Below, piece by piece: positions 34,119 to 46,085 of a DNA stretch of 64,000 nt (its first letter is position 1; the number at the start of each line of letters is the position of its first letter). The stretch spans positions 2,779,501 through 2,843,500 of the forward strand of contig BSQZ01000053.1 of the NCBI GenBank assembly GCA_033239005.1. The letters are read 5' to 3'. Source of the DNA: Lamellibrachia satsuma (Eukaryota > Annelida > Polychaeta > Sabellida > Siboglinidae). A model generated the notes under the pieces. It ran no database searches. It saw nothing but the letters and a program-made list of their open reading frames with translations, and was not told the origin of the DNA. The position numbers were made by a program, and so were the translations under genes.

Positions 34119-34355
34119 TTGGTTGATTTGACACGGAATGATCCAGAAACAAGGATAAAAAGCAATAGAATGACTGAAGCTATTAGTGAATGTAATGATC
34201 GCAACCATGGAAAGAGGTGCATAGTCCAAACAAATAAATATTTTTATTTTCTGCCAAATGTTATTGATGGCCATATATTATGTTCAAAATATATTGCTGA
34301 CTTATTTTCCTCAAAGTTTGAACAATTGTACAATTATGTTGGATTTGATGAAGAT
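34119..34355 (+). pseudogene. LINE ORF2 fragment (endonuclease-RT linker)
   Basis: An open frame with ISECNDRNHGKRCIVQ and [20 protein letters not shown] resembles the segment between endonuclease and reverse transcriptase in LINEs. It stops abruptly at the TA microsatellite, which is followed by the LINE family 1 tail. A LINE that lost its RT by internal deletion is the simplest reading. Confidence 0.45.
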
Positions 34356-34356
34356 A

Positions 34357-34550
<194 letters not shown>

Positions 34551-34914
34551 TAGTACATGACAGAATGTCACAAGACAATGCCCCCGTACATGTCAACCGA
34601 GTACAGTCACCTGATATTAGTCCCAGATGCATGTTGTAGAAGGTGGAGAAATAGATGACTTGTAGAAGATGGCAGTCTTGGAGTGTACATGGAGTTGGTT
34701 GTGTGTGCAATTGTTTCATGATGCATGTCTTTAATTAAATCTGATTGTTTTATTCTCCGATCACATATTCCTTGTCTGTATGTTTGCGTAATCTTTACAT
34801 ACATCATACATCCTTAATTATGACAAAGCGTAAGAATGTATTGTTTTGTCCAACAATAAATAAGATAATTATGATGGGAAGACGGTCACACAGAGGTGTG
34901 GGTGAAGACTTCGA

Positions 34915-35100
34915 CCTCACTCACATATGATGTTGATGACCTTGACTTTACTGACATAAATGCAGGTGATGACCCTGACCTCACTGACAAGTGATGGTGA
35001 TGAGCTTGACGTTACTGAGAGAAATTAGCATGATGACCTTGACTTCACTCACATGGGGTGATGATGACCTTGACCTCACTGACAAAGGTCAGGAACACAG
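34915..35100. repeat. degenerate ~36-bp repeat with nuclear-receptor half-sites
   Basis: Repeats of GATGACCTTGAC(T/C)TCACTGAC occur several times. The complement of TGACCTTGA is TCAAGGTCA, the extended half-site of ERR/NR5A-type receptors. At 35067-35095 TGACCTTGACC is followed by AAAGGTCAGG. The same array is at 58575-58745. Regulatory use is speculative. Confidence 0.5.
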
Positions 35101-36309
35101 TGATAATGTGATGATGATCAGGCGCTGCAGGATATGTTGGCTGTCTGACTTATCTGAGGCAGGAGCATAGACATAAATAGAACATGTCTGATAGTCACTC
35201 ACATACAACTAGATGCAAACTTTCAACTCTTCCTTCAGTGAGTTCGAACAGCTGCAGTTGTATGTAGGAAGTTATCCAAGCTTCTCCGTAATCCACAGAC
35301 TGCGACCGAGTTGTATCGTATCTCCGCTGGAACTGCGTGAAAGTTTTGCTACAGTAAACAGTTGCAACATCGTCACACACCTCTAGACGACACAGACACA
35401 GCCGCACTGGTCCCTCCACTGAATGGGGGTAACCAAGCTTATCACCCCAGTATCAGGCACGTCCAGTGAACACACATAATGGCTGTCACTTTTTCATTAG
35501 GTATTGTGCCAATATTTTGACATGTAATTAGGGAAATAATTAGACTGGCTGCAATGCCACAAGTCTAGAAATGGAGCCAGTCACGGCTTTCTTCTACCGT
35601 CTTCTCATTCATAAAACTGGGGTATTGTCCCTCCTGTTGTTTGCTTGTCTCTCGCTATCTCACCATCTATGAAACTCACTTATTTACCTCCAATTCCTCT
35701 GTGCATTTCTCCCATTCCTGCAATATGCACCCGGCTATCCCTGCCACCCCATTCAGTCACCATTCATCCATTCGTCCTTTTATTACTCGGTCCTCTGTTC
35801 ATCGATCCATTCATCATATCCATTACATCTGTGAAGCTCCTGCACTACTGACTTCACCTTTATATTTAGTACTGCCTCCTGCAATTCATCAGGTGGCAAC
35901 ATATCATCTTGGTCTTTTTGGGCTAAAGTTCAGGATAGCTGAAGTCATCAAAGTCAAAGTGCTTTGCAGTGCCATTTGCTGATTATTTTGTCTTGCATTC
36001 ATTGTAATCAGGTTTGAAGAAAAAACAATTGTAAATTTTTATAGTTGTAAAATAAATTGATTGTGAGATTTAAAGGATTTCAAACATACACAGCAAAATG
36101 CTCACTGTGTCGTATAAATTGTTTCCCCAACGAACGTCTACTTCAGCAAAAATATTGGGATGTGTGGAATGTATATCTTTGCACGTGATCAGGTTTGAAC
36201 TAACTTGATACAAATGGACCTATTGTGAATGTAATATTCCATGACATTACTATTTTACAATTTTTCTCCTGTCTTTAGAAAAAAAAATACAAATATAACT
36301 GATGCATTA

Positions 36310-36870
36310 TCAGTGATAAATGTCCTGGTGTGTTGTGTCATGTGTAGGTCATGGTGTGTTTTCTTCTGTAGGTCAAGGTGTGTTTTTTTCTGTAGGTCCT
36401 GGTGTGTTGTGTCATGTGTAGGTGACAGTGTGTTTTTTTCTGTATGTCCTGGTGTGTTGTGTCATGTGTAGGTCCTGGTGTGTTGTGCCATGTGTAGGTC
36501 CTGGTGTGTTGTGTCATGCATATGTCCTGGTGTGTTGTGTCATGTGTAGGCTATGGTGTGTTGTTTCATGTATAAATCATGGTGCATTGTCTTCCGTAGG
36601 CCCTGGTGTGTTGTGTCATGTATAGATCATGGTGTGTTGTCTTCTGTAAGTCCTGGGGTATTGTGTCATGTGTAGGACCTGGTGTGTTGTGCCAATTGTA
36701 GGTCCTGGTGTGTTGTGTCGTGTGTAGGTCCTGGTGTGTTGTGTCATGCATATGTCCTGGTGTGTTGTGTCATGTGTAGGTCATTGTGTGTTGTCTTCTG
36801 TGGTGTGTTGTTTCATGTGTATGTCATGGTGTGTTGTGTCATGTGTAGGGCATAATGTGTTGTACGTGGT
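36310..36870. repeat. GTCCTGGTGTGTTGTGTCATGTGTAG-type satellite, copy 1
   Basis: About 20 diverged units of 26-30 bp built on GGTCCTGGTGTGTTGTGTCA then TGTGTA. Alternative units contain TCTTCTGTAG. Apparent reading frames are artefacts of the repeat. Confidence 0.92.
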
Positions 36871-36948
36871 GCATAGTCCAAATTGTTACATATACTAATG
36901 GTACCAGTTTGTACTGACTTAGTGCCAACTTGTGGAAGAGGGTGGATG

Positions 36949-37630
36949 GCCCTAAAGGATAATCTGTATGGCTTTCTTTCTATACATGTGGTGGATACAA
37001 ACAGTATGAAGAAATAATGTACTTTGAAATGACAATAGTCAGTAGCTGGGGCAAGGAAGCAGCATGTAATGATAACATATGGCCTAAAAACGCAATGGTA
37101 CTGAAGTTTGTTTCTGTGTAAAAATACAGTCAGTGCACATAAACCAAGAAACTACCCCCACCTCCCATCCCCGTATGTGGAGACAATTATTTTTTTGAAA
37201 TCTCATTTAATTCAAAATTTAAGTCAAAATAAATTGATTTAACTTCAACTAAGATATGTCTTCACCAGAATATGTCCTGGTTTGCTGATTTTATCCATGA
37301 GTATTTAAATTGCTTTATTAAAACATAAAATGTAAGGTATTCAGCACATGGATATCTAGTGATAGTGTTTTGGGAGGTTGTCCTACCAACAAATCAGTTG
37401 TCCTAAAGGACATTTCCACCAACAGGCTGATGTTTATCTTTGTCATATTTCAACAAAGTCCTTTCAGGCAAACTTAAAATACATAGGTGCAAAACTTAGT
37501 TAGTTAAATAAATGATAACAAAATAGTTAAAACATGCTGAATATTTCTGCTGCAAGAGTATCATTTAAAATGTTATGTAGTTTATGCCAATAGAAATTAC
37601 GTTTCTGATGTTTGAAGCCTCTATTTGAAG
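36949..37630. other. unique AT-rich sequence
   Basis: No gene or repeat recognised. Confidence 0.4.
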
Positions 37631-37915
37631 GCCAGTTTCTTCACTTTCTTTCCTGTAGAACTCAGTCCAGGCCAGTTACATCACTTTCTTTCCTGTAAAA
37701 CTCAGTCCAGGCCAGTTTCATCACTTTCTTTCCTGTAAAACTCAGTACAGCCCAGTTTCATCACTTTCTTTCCTGTAGAACTCAGTCCAGGCCAGTTTCA
37801 TCACTTTCTTTCCTGTAGAACTCAGTTCAGGCCAGTTTCATCACTTTCTTTCCTGTAGAACTCAGTCCAGGCCAGTTTTATCACTTTCCCTCCTGTAGAA
37901 CTTAGTCTTGGCCAG
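37631..37915. repeat. 40-bp minisatellite, 7 copies, splice-acceptor-like
   Basis: Exact 40-bp periodicity with unit starts at 37631, 37671, 37711, 37751, 37791, 37831 and 37871. Most units read GGCCAGTTTCATCACTTTCT then TTCCTGTAGAACTCAGTCCA. Each holds a pyrimidine tract ending in TAG or TAA. Confidence 0.95.
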
Positions 37916-38463
37916 TCTCCTCACCCCCTCTCCTCAACCTTCTCTCCGCACCCCCTCTTATACCTCTTCTCCGTGTCCCAGTTTAAAGTTCCCTAACAGG
38001 TAGGACAGATTTAATGTCTTCAGTTACCAAAATTTATATATCCTTGTATTGCCCCTAAAATGCACTGGTTAAATCCTCTCTGACAACCACTTACAAAAAG
38101 TATTTCCAATTGTGAATCTTCCATAACTGTTATCACAAGACATTTGTGTTAACATAACTTTCTACTTTTAGTTTTCTTTGATCATAACATGTTTACCTCA
38201 GTGCATAGTTGGTTCACTGTGTCTATTTTATTGCCAATATAAAATATCACACCGAAATGGTTTTTTTTATAATAATTATACACATATATTCCTGTAGCAA
38301 ATATTCCACTTACAAGATATATTCAAATGCACATAATCAAAGTTTGTTAAATACTACAGTACTCATAAACATTTATAATAGTATTTCTCCATAAAATCTG
38401 CATTTAATTCAAACTACTGTCAATCAAAACTCAGCTAATCCATTACCTTAATAGAAATTAATT

Positions 38464-38872
38464 ACATGCATGCTTGCACAAACACATACAGGCCTGCATG
38501 CTCACACACACGCACACACACGCACAAACACATGCACATGCAGACACACACACACACGCACACACACACACACACACACCTGCATGCTTGCACACACACC
38601 TGCATGCTTGCACACAAACATGCATGCTTGCACACATATATACCTTGCTTGCACACACATGCATGCGCATGTGCACGTGCATGCACACACACACCCGCAT
38701 GCACACACACACACCTGCATGCTTGCACACACACACACACCTGCATGCTCACACGCATGCAGGCATGCACACACACCTGCATGCTTGCACACATGCATGT
38801 AGGCATGCACACACACAAACCTGCATGTTTGCACATACGCATGTAGGCATGCATGCACACACACCTGCATGT
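38464..38872. repeat. CA-rich minisatellite with CCTGCATGCTTG units
   Basis: CACACA tracts alternate with CCTGCATGCTTGCA. Long apparent frames on both strands are low-complexity artefacts. Confidence 0.93.
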
Positions 38873-39239
38873 TTGCCAGGATTAGTTTGCCCAGCTCACT
38901 ACAAAGTGGTGAGAGCGAAGTAATCAAGGGTTTGTTATCAAACAACAGCTCACTACAAAATGATGAGAGCGAAGTAATCAAGAATTTTTTATCAAACAAC
39001 AGCTCTATGCCATCATATTGATATTGGTTGCTGGCCACCCTGGACAACATATGTTATGTTAGATTCAATTATAATTGTCAGCTATTAGAATCATTGCTTA
39101 GTGACATAATATTGGTTTGAGCAAACATTGAATGTTCTCCCTTGGGCATAATTTAGCCAGTTCTGTGAAATAAAATTATAATAAGTAATTCCACGTAGTT
39201 ATAAATCTGTCTAACAAAACTGTTACTTGGGGTGGCCTG

Positions 39240-39904
39240 CTGAGGGACTGCTTGCCCTCCTGTCAGTGAGACCTACCCCCTGTATTCTACTTGGCTCTCA
39301 TGTCAGTGAGACCCACCCTCTGTATTCTACTTGGCCCTCCTGTCAGTGAGACCCACTCCCTGTATTCTACTTGGCTATCCTAACAGTGAGACACCCCCTT
39401 GTATTCTACTTGGTCCTCCTGTCAGTGAGACCCACCCCCTGTATTCTACTTGGCCCTCCTGTGAGACCCACCCCCTGTTTTCTACTTGCTCCTGTCAGTG
39501 ACACCCACCCCCTGTATTCTACTTGGTCCTCCTGTCAGTGTGACCCACCCCCTGTATTCTCCTTGGTTCTCCTGTCAGTGTGACCCACCACCTGTATTCT
39601 ACTTGGTCCTCCTGTCAGTGTGACCCACCCCCTGTATTCTACTTGGCCATCCTGACAGTGAGACACCCCTTGTATTCTAATTGGTCTTCCTATCAGTGAG
39701 ACCCACCCCTTGTATTCTACTTGGCCCTCCTCTCAGTGTTACCCACCCCTGTATTCTACTTGGCCCTCCTGTCAGTGTGACCCACCCCCTATATTCTACT
39801 TGGCCTTCCTGTCAGTGAGACCCACCCCTTGTATTCTACTTGGTCCTCCTGTCAGCGAGACCAACCCCCTGTATTCTACTTGGCCCTCCTGTGAGACCCA
39901 CCCC
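39240..39904. repeat. ~38-40-bp minisatellite, left part
   Basis: About 17 units of the type GGCCCTCCTGTCAGTGAGAC followed by CCACCCCCTGTATTCTACTT. The array is interrupted by a LINE and resumes at 41211. Confidence 0.93.
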
Positions 39905-39923
39905 ATGTATTCTATTTGTCCCC

Positions 39924-41204
39924 ATCCTGAGACTTCTTTATGACAAAATTACTACAGCCGTCCTCTTCAATGGGACTGAAACGGAGCCTTTCACCATCAG
40001 AACAGGGGTCAAGCATGGATGCTTTATAGCACCGACCCTTTTCACTGTCTACCTATACGCCATCCTTTTTCTCGTTCATGTTCGATTTCCCCATGATGCT
40101 GAACTTGAGTACCGGCTTGATGGGAGGCTATTTAACCTGATTCGTCTCAAGGCTAAGACAAAAGTGACGAAGACTGCCATCATAGACCTTCAGTATGCTG
40201 ATGACTGTGCCATCCTTGCCCACTCTGCAGAAGAACTTCAGACTAGACTAAGGCTCTTTACAGAAGCCTACCAAAGTCTAGGACTTCCATCAACATCAGA
40301 AAAACCAAGGTTATCCATCAACCTACTCCAGGCATCAATGCAGGACCTCCCGAAGTCAAAGTATCTGGAGGAATCCTAGAAGTTGTTTAACACTTCTCGT
40401 ACTTGGGGATTCACCTGTCCTAGAAAGCTACCATCGAGGCAGAAATTCAGCACCATATATGCTGTGTCAGCATGTCCTTCAGAAAAGGACGTCCTTCAGG
40501 AAACTACGCCACCGAGTCTTTGATGACCACAACCTCAGGAAAGAGACGAAGGTGATGGTCTACAACGTTTGTATTACTACTCTACTATACAGGAGTGAGG
40601 CTTGGGTTATTTACCAATGTCACCTGAAGACCTTGGAGATAGTCCATCAATGTTGCCTCAGAAAGATACTTCACATCAGGTGGGAAGACCGTTGCACCAA
40701 TGCCAGCGTCCTCGCTGAAGCCAATACAATCAGCATCGAGGCAATGTTCATACAAAATCAGCTCTGCTTGACTGGCTACTGTGTCAGAATGTCAGACTCC
40801 CGCCTAGCCCGAGAAGTACTATTCTCCCAGCTGACTCATGGATTGAGAACCCATGGTGGGCAGAAAAAAAGATTTAAAGACACTACCAAACACTATATGA
40901 AGAAGGGTCATATTAACATCAACACTGGGGAGGACATGGCTGCCGACCGTCTACTTTGGTGCCGCAGCATCCACCAGGCAGCAGCCCACTTCAAGACTGA
41001 CCACCTACTTCATGAGATGGAGAAGTGGCAGAGGAGAAAGGAGAGGGAGATGTCTCAACAACTGCACATCTTCCTTCCACCCGGAACCTCCTGTCCCCAC
41101 TGCAATAAGATCTGCAAATCAAGAATCGGGCTCCTGAGTCACCTCAGGACCCACAACCAGCCCCTGGCAGACGTCATCCTCATTTCGAGGGACCGCTGAT
41201 GATG
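39924..41204 (+). mobile_element. LINE family 2, 5'-truncated, inserted in minisatellite
   Basis: Target duplication ATGTATTCTATTTGTCCCC (19 bp) at 39905-39923 and 41205-41223. The insert encodes the back half of a non-LTR reverse transcriptase: FTIRTGVKHGCFIAPTLFTV, the catalytic LQYADDCAILAHSAEEL, then after a stop and frameshift (about 40377-40458) the segment LLYRSEAWVIYQCHLKTLE, RWEDRCTNASVLAEAN and GGQKKRFKD. It ends with a C2H2 finger (CPHCNKICKSRIGLLSHLRT then H). The 3' end is GATGATG. The YADD box is intact, but truncation and the frameshift make the copy inactive. Confidence 0.88.
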
Positions 41205-41210
41205 ATGTAT

Positions 41211-41280
41211 TCTATTTGTCCCCCTCTCAATGAGACCCACCCCTGTATTCTACTTGGCCCCTGTCAGTCTGTTTTCTACC
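41211..41280. repeat. ~40-bp minisatellite, right remnant
   Basis: Continuation of the 39240-39904 array beyond the LINE (TGAGACCCACCCCTGTATTC then TACTTGGCCC). Confidence 0.85.
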
Positions 41281-42230
41281 TGCACCTGAGTTGAGCTTGT
41301 AGTTATTGTGCCTAAACACAGCACTGGCCCAGGATCCAGAGACATGAAGATCAAAGCGAACTGCCCATGTGGACATAGGGTGGACATAATGAGGTGATTA
41401 GGGCAGGGTTATGGGCCATCAGAGTGTTTTATGTTCATCTAAACGCCATTGTGGCCAAGTCAGTGCATGTCACAAATCATGACTGTTGGAAGTTGGAAGT
41501 GTTTTTAAGTGGAACAGGTGCCGTGTGCGTCCCAGACGTCCCAGATGTCTCAGATGTCCCAGACGTCCCAGACGTCCCAGATGTAGGCACCTAATGGAAC
41601 TAGGGAGGGGAAGATACTTGACAAAAATCCAGGTTCATATCCCCCACATAATTTATGTGGGAAGATAAAAAAGACCTGCTGTTATCAGATTATTATATTA
41701 TGTTGGATCCAAGGAGAATATGCAGAGGAAACTTTAGCCGGGATCCAAGGAGAATATAGACGACATAAACTTGGCCAGGAAGAAACCACATATAGGGCCA
41801 GACAGAGAGATCAGCCCTTGTCATAGCTTGTCACTCTGCACTTCCCTCTCTTCCCATTAGGTTACTCTCCATCTAACTGGGAGCAGGTGAAAGCAGGGAA
41901 GTGTTTACAGTGGGAGAGATCAATGATAACTGTCCATCCTGTATATCTCAGTGGTCCAACTTGTTAGAGGCATAGGTCACCTGTTTGGGTGGACATTGAG
42001 CAGCATGGGAAAAAAGGCTAGTGTGTCTATTGTTTGGAGATTCACAATTTTCCCTCTCACAACAAGGTTCTTTTGAGAGTTTCTTTAGGCCTTCCGTTTA
42101 CATTTTTCCAATATATTCTACATAAGTGCTGCTTCGCTTAGTCATACAGGAATGTGTCTATCACTTCTTTCTGATGGTTGTTGATATATGCACCTGTTGC
42201 TGTGTCGCAGAGGCGTATTTATTATTGACC
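41281..42230. other. spacer with 9-bp CCAGACGTC repeat
   Basis: A short array of CCAGACGTC/CCAGATGTC units lies at 41527-41583. A pair of GGATCCAAGGAGAATAT sequences lies at 41705-41760. No gene seen. Confidence 0.5.
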
Positions 42231-42234
42231 ACCG

Positions 42235-42522
42235 ATTGGCTCTGGGAATTCGTCTTTCTTTGGCATTTTTCTTTCGTATATAACCTGTTGTTTCGTATAT
42301 AACTACTACATGGTGGCATGGAAACCTAATACGTGACAAAACTTTGCCCCCCCCCCTCGCTCCAGTATCCTAAATACTCCGCTGCGGTGTACTGTTATAT
42401 GTATATTTCTACTCTTTCTTTTGTTATACGTTTAATTCCATTCCTTGTATTATTACCCCTGTCCACCAACCTGACTTCCACTCCCCAGTTTGGGAGGATG
42501 CAAGTAACCATACAGCGCCGTA

Positions 42523-42561
<39 letters not shown>

Positions 42562-42590
42562 CCAAGTCTCAGTCACCTGGCACTATTTAT
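42235..42590. repeat. repeat block R1 with (CCG)n
   Basis: Starts CTCTGGGAATT and carries TTCGTATATAACCTGTTGTT, GTATTATTACCCCT and a (CCG)n tract at 42522-42562. It matches 47580-47966 in the same orientation; its front part matches 50940-51093, and its end matches 53085-53262 inverted. Confidence 0.8.
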
Positions 42591-42670
42591 CGTGCAGAAG
42601 CGCCTCCTACTCGCCATGTATTTATCGTTTCCACAGTACATCCATGGAACGAAACGGATGCGTTTTCGTG

Positions 42671-43530
42671 CTTATACGTAACCATTGTCTAACAACTGTA
42701 GAATATCTCAGAAATCATATAACTATTCGGTGTAGCAATTATTAAATCACCAACCGTCTTGCCACATTACTGCGCCTGATACCTTTACCTTCTACTTATC
42801 GTGCAGCTACCAGGACACCAGAATTAGAGAACGACTGAACTCAACACATTAACTGCAGTTTGCAAAAACAAAATATCCATTGTCAAAATCCCAATAATTC
42901 AAAATCAACCAAATCAAAATACACCAAAACCACATTCGGCCAAAATCTATGATTTAGCATAAACAGGTTAAGACACTATTGATTACTAAACTGTGTACAG
43001 TTGCGGTCATAAAGCAAGCTAACACTTTTTAATGGAACGTTCCGGTTTTTTAATGTATGTTTTGTATTTCTTCCCAATATTTCGACTGACTCACTCGGAA
43101 AGAATATCAAAAGTTTCTTCTGAGTGAATTACCATGTCAGATGTTAAAGCGTGTTTATATTTTAAAAATATATAGTGATCGATTATTTGGTTGGTTGGTT
43201 GGTTGGTTGATTGGCTGGTTTGGGAGTTTGTTGTTTGGTTGGTTGAATTAAAACAATGACATTCTCGCAAAAGGGTGCATTTTATGTTTTAAACTGTGTA
43301 CTTATAATGTTTCGAAAAAGGTTTCACGCAATTGTTACAGTTTCTTAAATAACTGAACTGGTGTGCGACAGAAAATGATGTGCAAATTACCCCACCCTCG
43401 ACCTGTATTTGGATCCGCTGTTACTTATTCAGAACCATTTGATTTTCACAAAAGCCGCCATTATGACGTTTCCTTGGATTCCACGAACATTTGTCCTACG
43501 ATTTTCTTTGAAACGTCATAACACAAACAA
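42671..43530 (+). repeat. inverted repeat, left arm
   Basis: Reverse complement of about 45230-46085. Shared landmarks include ACTATTCGGTGT, TGCGCCTGATACC, GACTGAACTCAAC, GTTCCGGTTTTTT, the GGTTGGTTGG tract (43190-43250) against CCAACCAACC (45560-45585), and GGTGTGCGACAGAAAATG. Confidence 0.8.
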
Positions 43531-43699
43531 GGAAAACACATGAATCATGTTACACTGTTTCCTTGTAGCTACATCATGTACATCTGACGTCATCGTCCGA
43601 CCGCCCGTTACCCATGTGTTCATGTTGCTTCTGCATTATAGTAATTGAATAGAGCAGAACGTGTAATTTGACACTGGCGTTGCAAACAAAAGACGACTG

Positions 43700-44084
43700 A
43701 TAGATATGAAATGCCTCATCCGTAAACACGGTGAACTGATGTGTTCAGCAATGCTTGCGTTGCTTGCATTTTCTGGGTGCGACTCTACCAGCGCAGTCAT
43801 TCGCGAGTGGAAAATCACAGCCAGAAAGAATTTGGTAATGCATCCCGTGTTTGTGGATGTCAAACATTTGGAGAGTTGTCTAGTCTAAGAAACTGTTCAG
43901 CGTGTTGCCCAAGGTGAAGAGGGTGGACTTTGTGACTGACACCTACAAGGACAACTCAATCAAGTCAGCTGAAAGAAGACGACGAGGAACTGTGGGTGCA
44001 TACCTCGTTAAATGCACATCAACAAAACTGCCAAAAGAATGGAAACCACTCCTATCAAACAATGACAACAAGACGAACGAATAG
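43700..44084 (+). pseudogene. repeat-associated ORF relic (GCDxTSA motif), permuted
   Basis: Frame 1 (43706-43888) reads ALLAFSGCDSTSAVIREWKI, resembling the ALHAFTGCDT.SAF motif of a protein often seen in animal repeat libraries. Frame 2 (43902-44084) reads KRVDFVTDTYKDNSIKSAER then RRRGTVGAY and KLPKEWKPLLSNNDNKTNE. In intact relatives, as I recall them, the DTY..NSIK segment precedes the GCD motif, so the order here is reversed. This suggests rearranged or adjacent partial copies. Confidence 0.45.
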
Positions 44085-44206
44085 TATTTGCGCAGTATTT
44101 GCAGCGCGGCTGAATGCTTCCCAGATACGCCGTCCAAAGGATGGGTATTTTTGCTAGTAACAATAATAATTAACTAATAGACAATTTCGATAAAAATATA
44201 TGAACA

Positions 44207-44392
44207 TATAGCAATCCTAGCTCTACATATAGCAATCATAGCTCTACATATAGCAATCCTAGCTCTACATATAGCAATCCTAGCTCTACATATAGCAATC
44301 CTAGCTCTACATATTGCAATCCTAGCTCTACATATAGCAATCCTAGCTCTACATATAGCAATCCTAGCTCTACATATAGCAATCCTAGCTAT
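44207..44392. repeat. 21-bp minisatellite, 9 copies
   Basis: ATAGCAATCCTAGCTCTACA plus T repeats with exact 21-bp spacing (GCAATC at 44211, 44232, and so on to 44379). The paralogous site near 48310 has a single unit. Confidence 0.95.
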
Positions 44393-45229
44393 TCAAAACT
44401 ATTTTCAATATATGTTGTAGTACTAAGACTCTAATGGTAAACATGATTACTATTGCTATTTTTCCTGATGTGGGGAAGATGGCATTATTGTAGTTCAGTA
44501 CAAAATGTGTATGTCTTTCGTGTGACATTGATGATTGCTGTCCCGTAAATCGTATTGTTATTTGAAAACACATTCACAAAATAATTGTTTATGTGTTACT
44601 CATGGATGTGCTCATTCGTGGCATGTATTTACAAAGGCAGGATGAAAACACAATTGCAGCCATTGCACACAACCAAGCAACCTATTTATTGACAGAAACG
44701 GCATCTTCTCAAAAACATACCATACAATCGTGAAACTCAAACCATTCGTCTAAAACCTGAATATAAATGAGACAACTGTACTTATTGGACAACTGACTCA
44801 CTGAACAGACACTTCACGTGTCCATCATTGAGATGTTGTTGTGTGAATTGTGTTCTGTGGTCGGTCGTTGTTAGTCCAAGTAACCAATTAAAGGTTTCTA
44901 GTAATTGGTAACACATCTGGCCACAAACCACATTCATGATCCATCAGCCATTGTCATTACATAAAGAATCGATAGGAAAGGGGGATTGCGCGTGATGATT
45001 GAATTACGACGTTAGAAAAGTTAATGTTTTTTGCACAACTGCATCTTTCATTTGATAGCAATAGACAGATGCTGACCGCTCGCGTACCACTACACTGGTT
45101 GTTCTTCAGAACGTACCAACATTTCAAAATCAGTCACCGGGTTGAGGTGAAATGGAGGGGTATCAGTTTTGGGTGCGTTTTTTAAAAAAAACGAGGTACT
45201 TCATTTTCACGAATTTCAAAAAGCAGATG

Positions 45230-46085
45230 ATAGATGTAAAAAAGATGTTTTAAAGAAAATCGTTGGACAACTTTCCAGAAATCCAAAGAAACATAATAAT
45301 GGCGGCCTATAGGAAAATCAAATGTGTCGTTCTGAATACTTAATGGCGGATCCAAATATAGTTCGAGGGTGGGGGTAATTTGAACCTCATTTTCTGTCGC
45401 ACACCAGTTCAGTTATTTACGAAATCCAAGCATTTGCGTCAACACCTTTTTTATAAACATTATAGATACCCAGTTTAATACATAAAATACACCCTTTTCC
45501 AAGAATATCATTGTTTTAATTCAACTAAACAATCAACTAACCATCAAACTAGCCAATCAACCAACCGCCAAACCAACCAACTAGTCGATCAGAATATGTG
45601 TCTGAGTATAAAGAAGTTTTAACATCTGGCATGGTAATTACCTCCGAAAAACTTTCAATATTCTTTCCTAGTGAGTCGGTCGAAATATTGGGAAAAATAC
45701 AAAACATTTCTTGAGAGATAATCACCATGTCAAATATCACATTGACAAAAAAACCGGAATGTTCTGCTTTACAATAGTAACTGTACAAAGTTTAGTATTC
45801 AATAGTATATTAACCTTTTTATGCTAATGTTTAGGTTTAAGCCGAATGTGGTTTTTATGGTGTTCTTAGTGTACGGTTTTGAATTATTTGTATTTTTACA
45901 ATGAATATTTTGTTTTGTTTTTTGTTGAGTTCAGTCGTAGGTTTCCTAATTAGTTGTACAGGTAGCTGTACAACGCTATCAGGCGCATTACTGCGCCTGA
46001 TACCGTAACACCGAATAGTTAATTATTTCTTAGTTATTCTACTGCTGTTTAACAATGGTTATATATAAGTCAATGCATTCAATGT
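45230..46085 (-). repeat. inverted repeat, right arm
   Basis: Partner of 42671-43530. Further copies in this orientation are 49085-49720 and 51310-51960. An inverted partial copy is at 61760-62185. Confidence 0.8.

Noticed and set aside
35641..35982. 113-codon ORF (paralog 59365-59799) preserved in both duplication copies
   Set aside because: Preservation is explained by the recent duplication. It is rich in His/Ser/Pro with no domain, and the frames diverge in length at the 3' end.
36241..36751. Cys/Val-rich ORFs in the satellite
   Set aside because: Repeat translations; the equivalent frames in the paralog at 60.5 kb differ in order.
38462..39050. Long Cys/Val/Ala- and His/Thr-rich ORFs on both strands
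   Set aside because: Translations of CA-rich microsatellite DNA.
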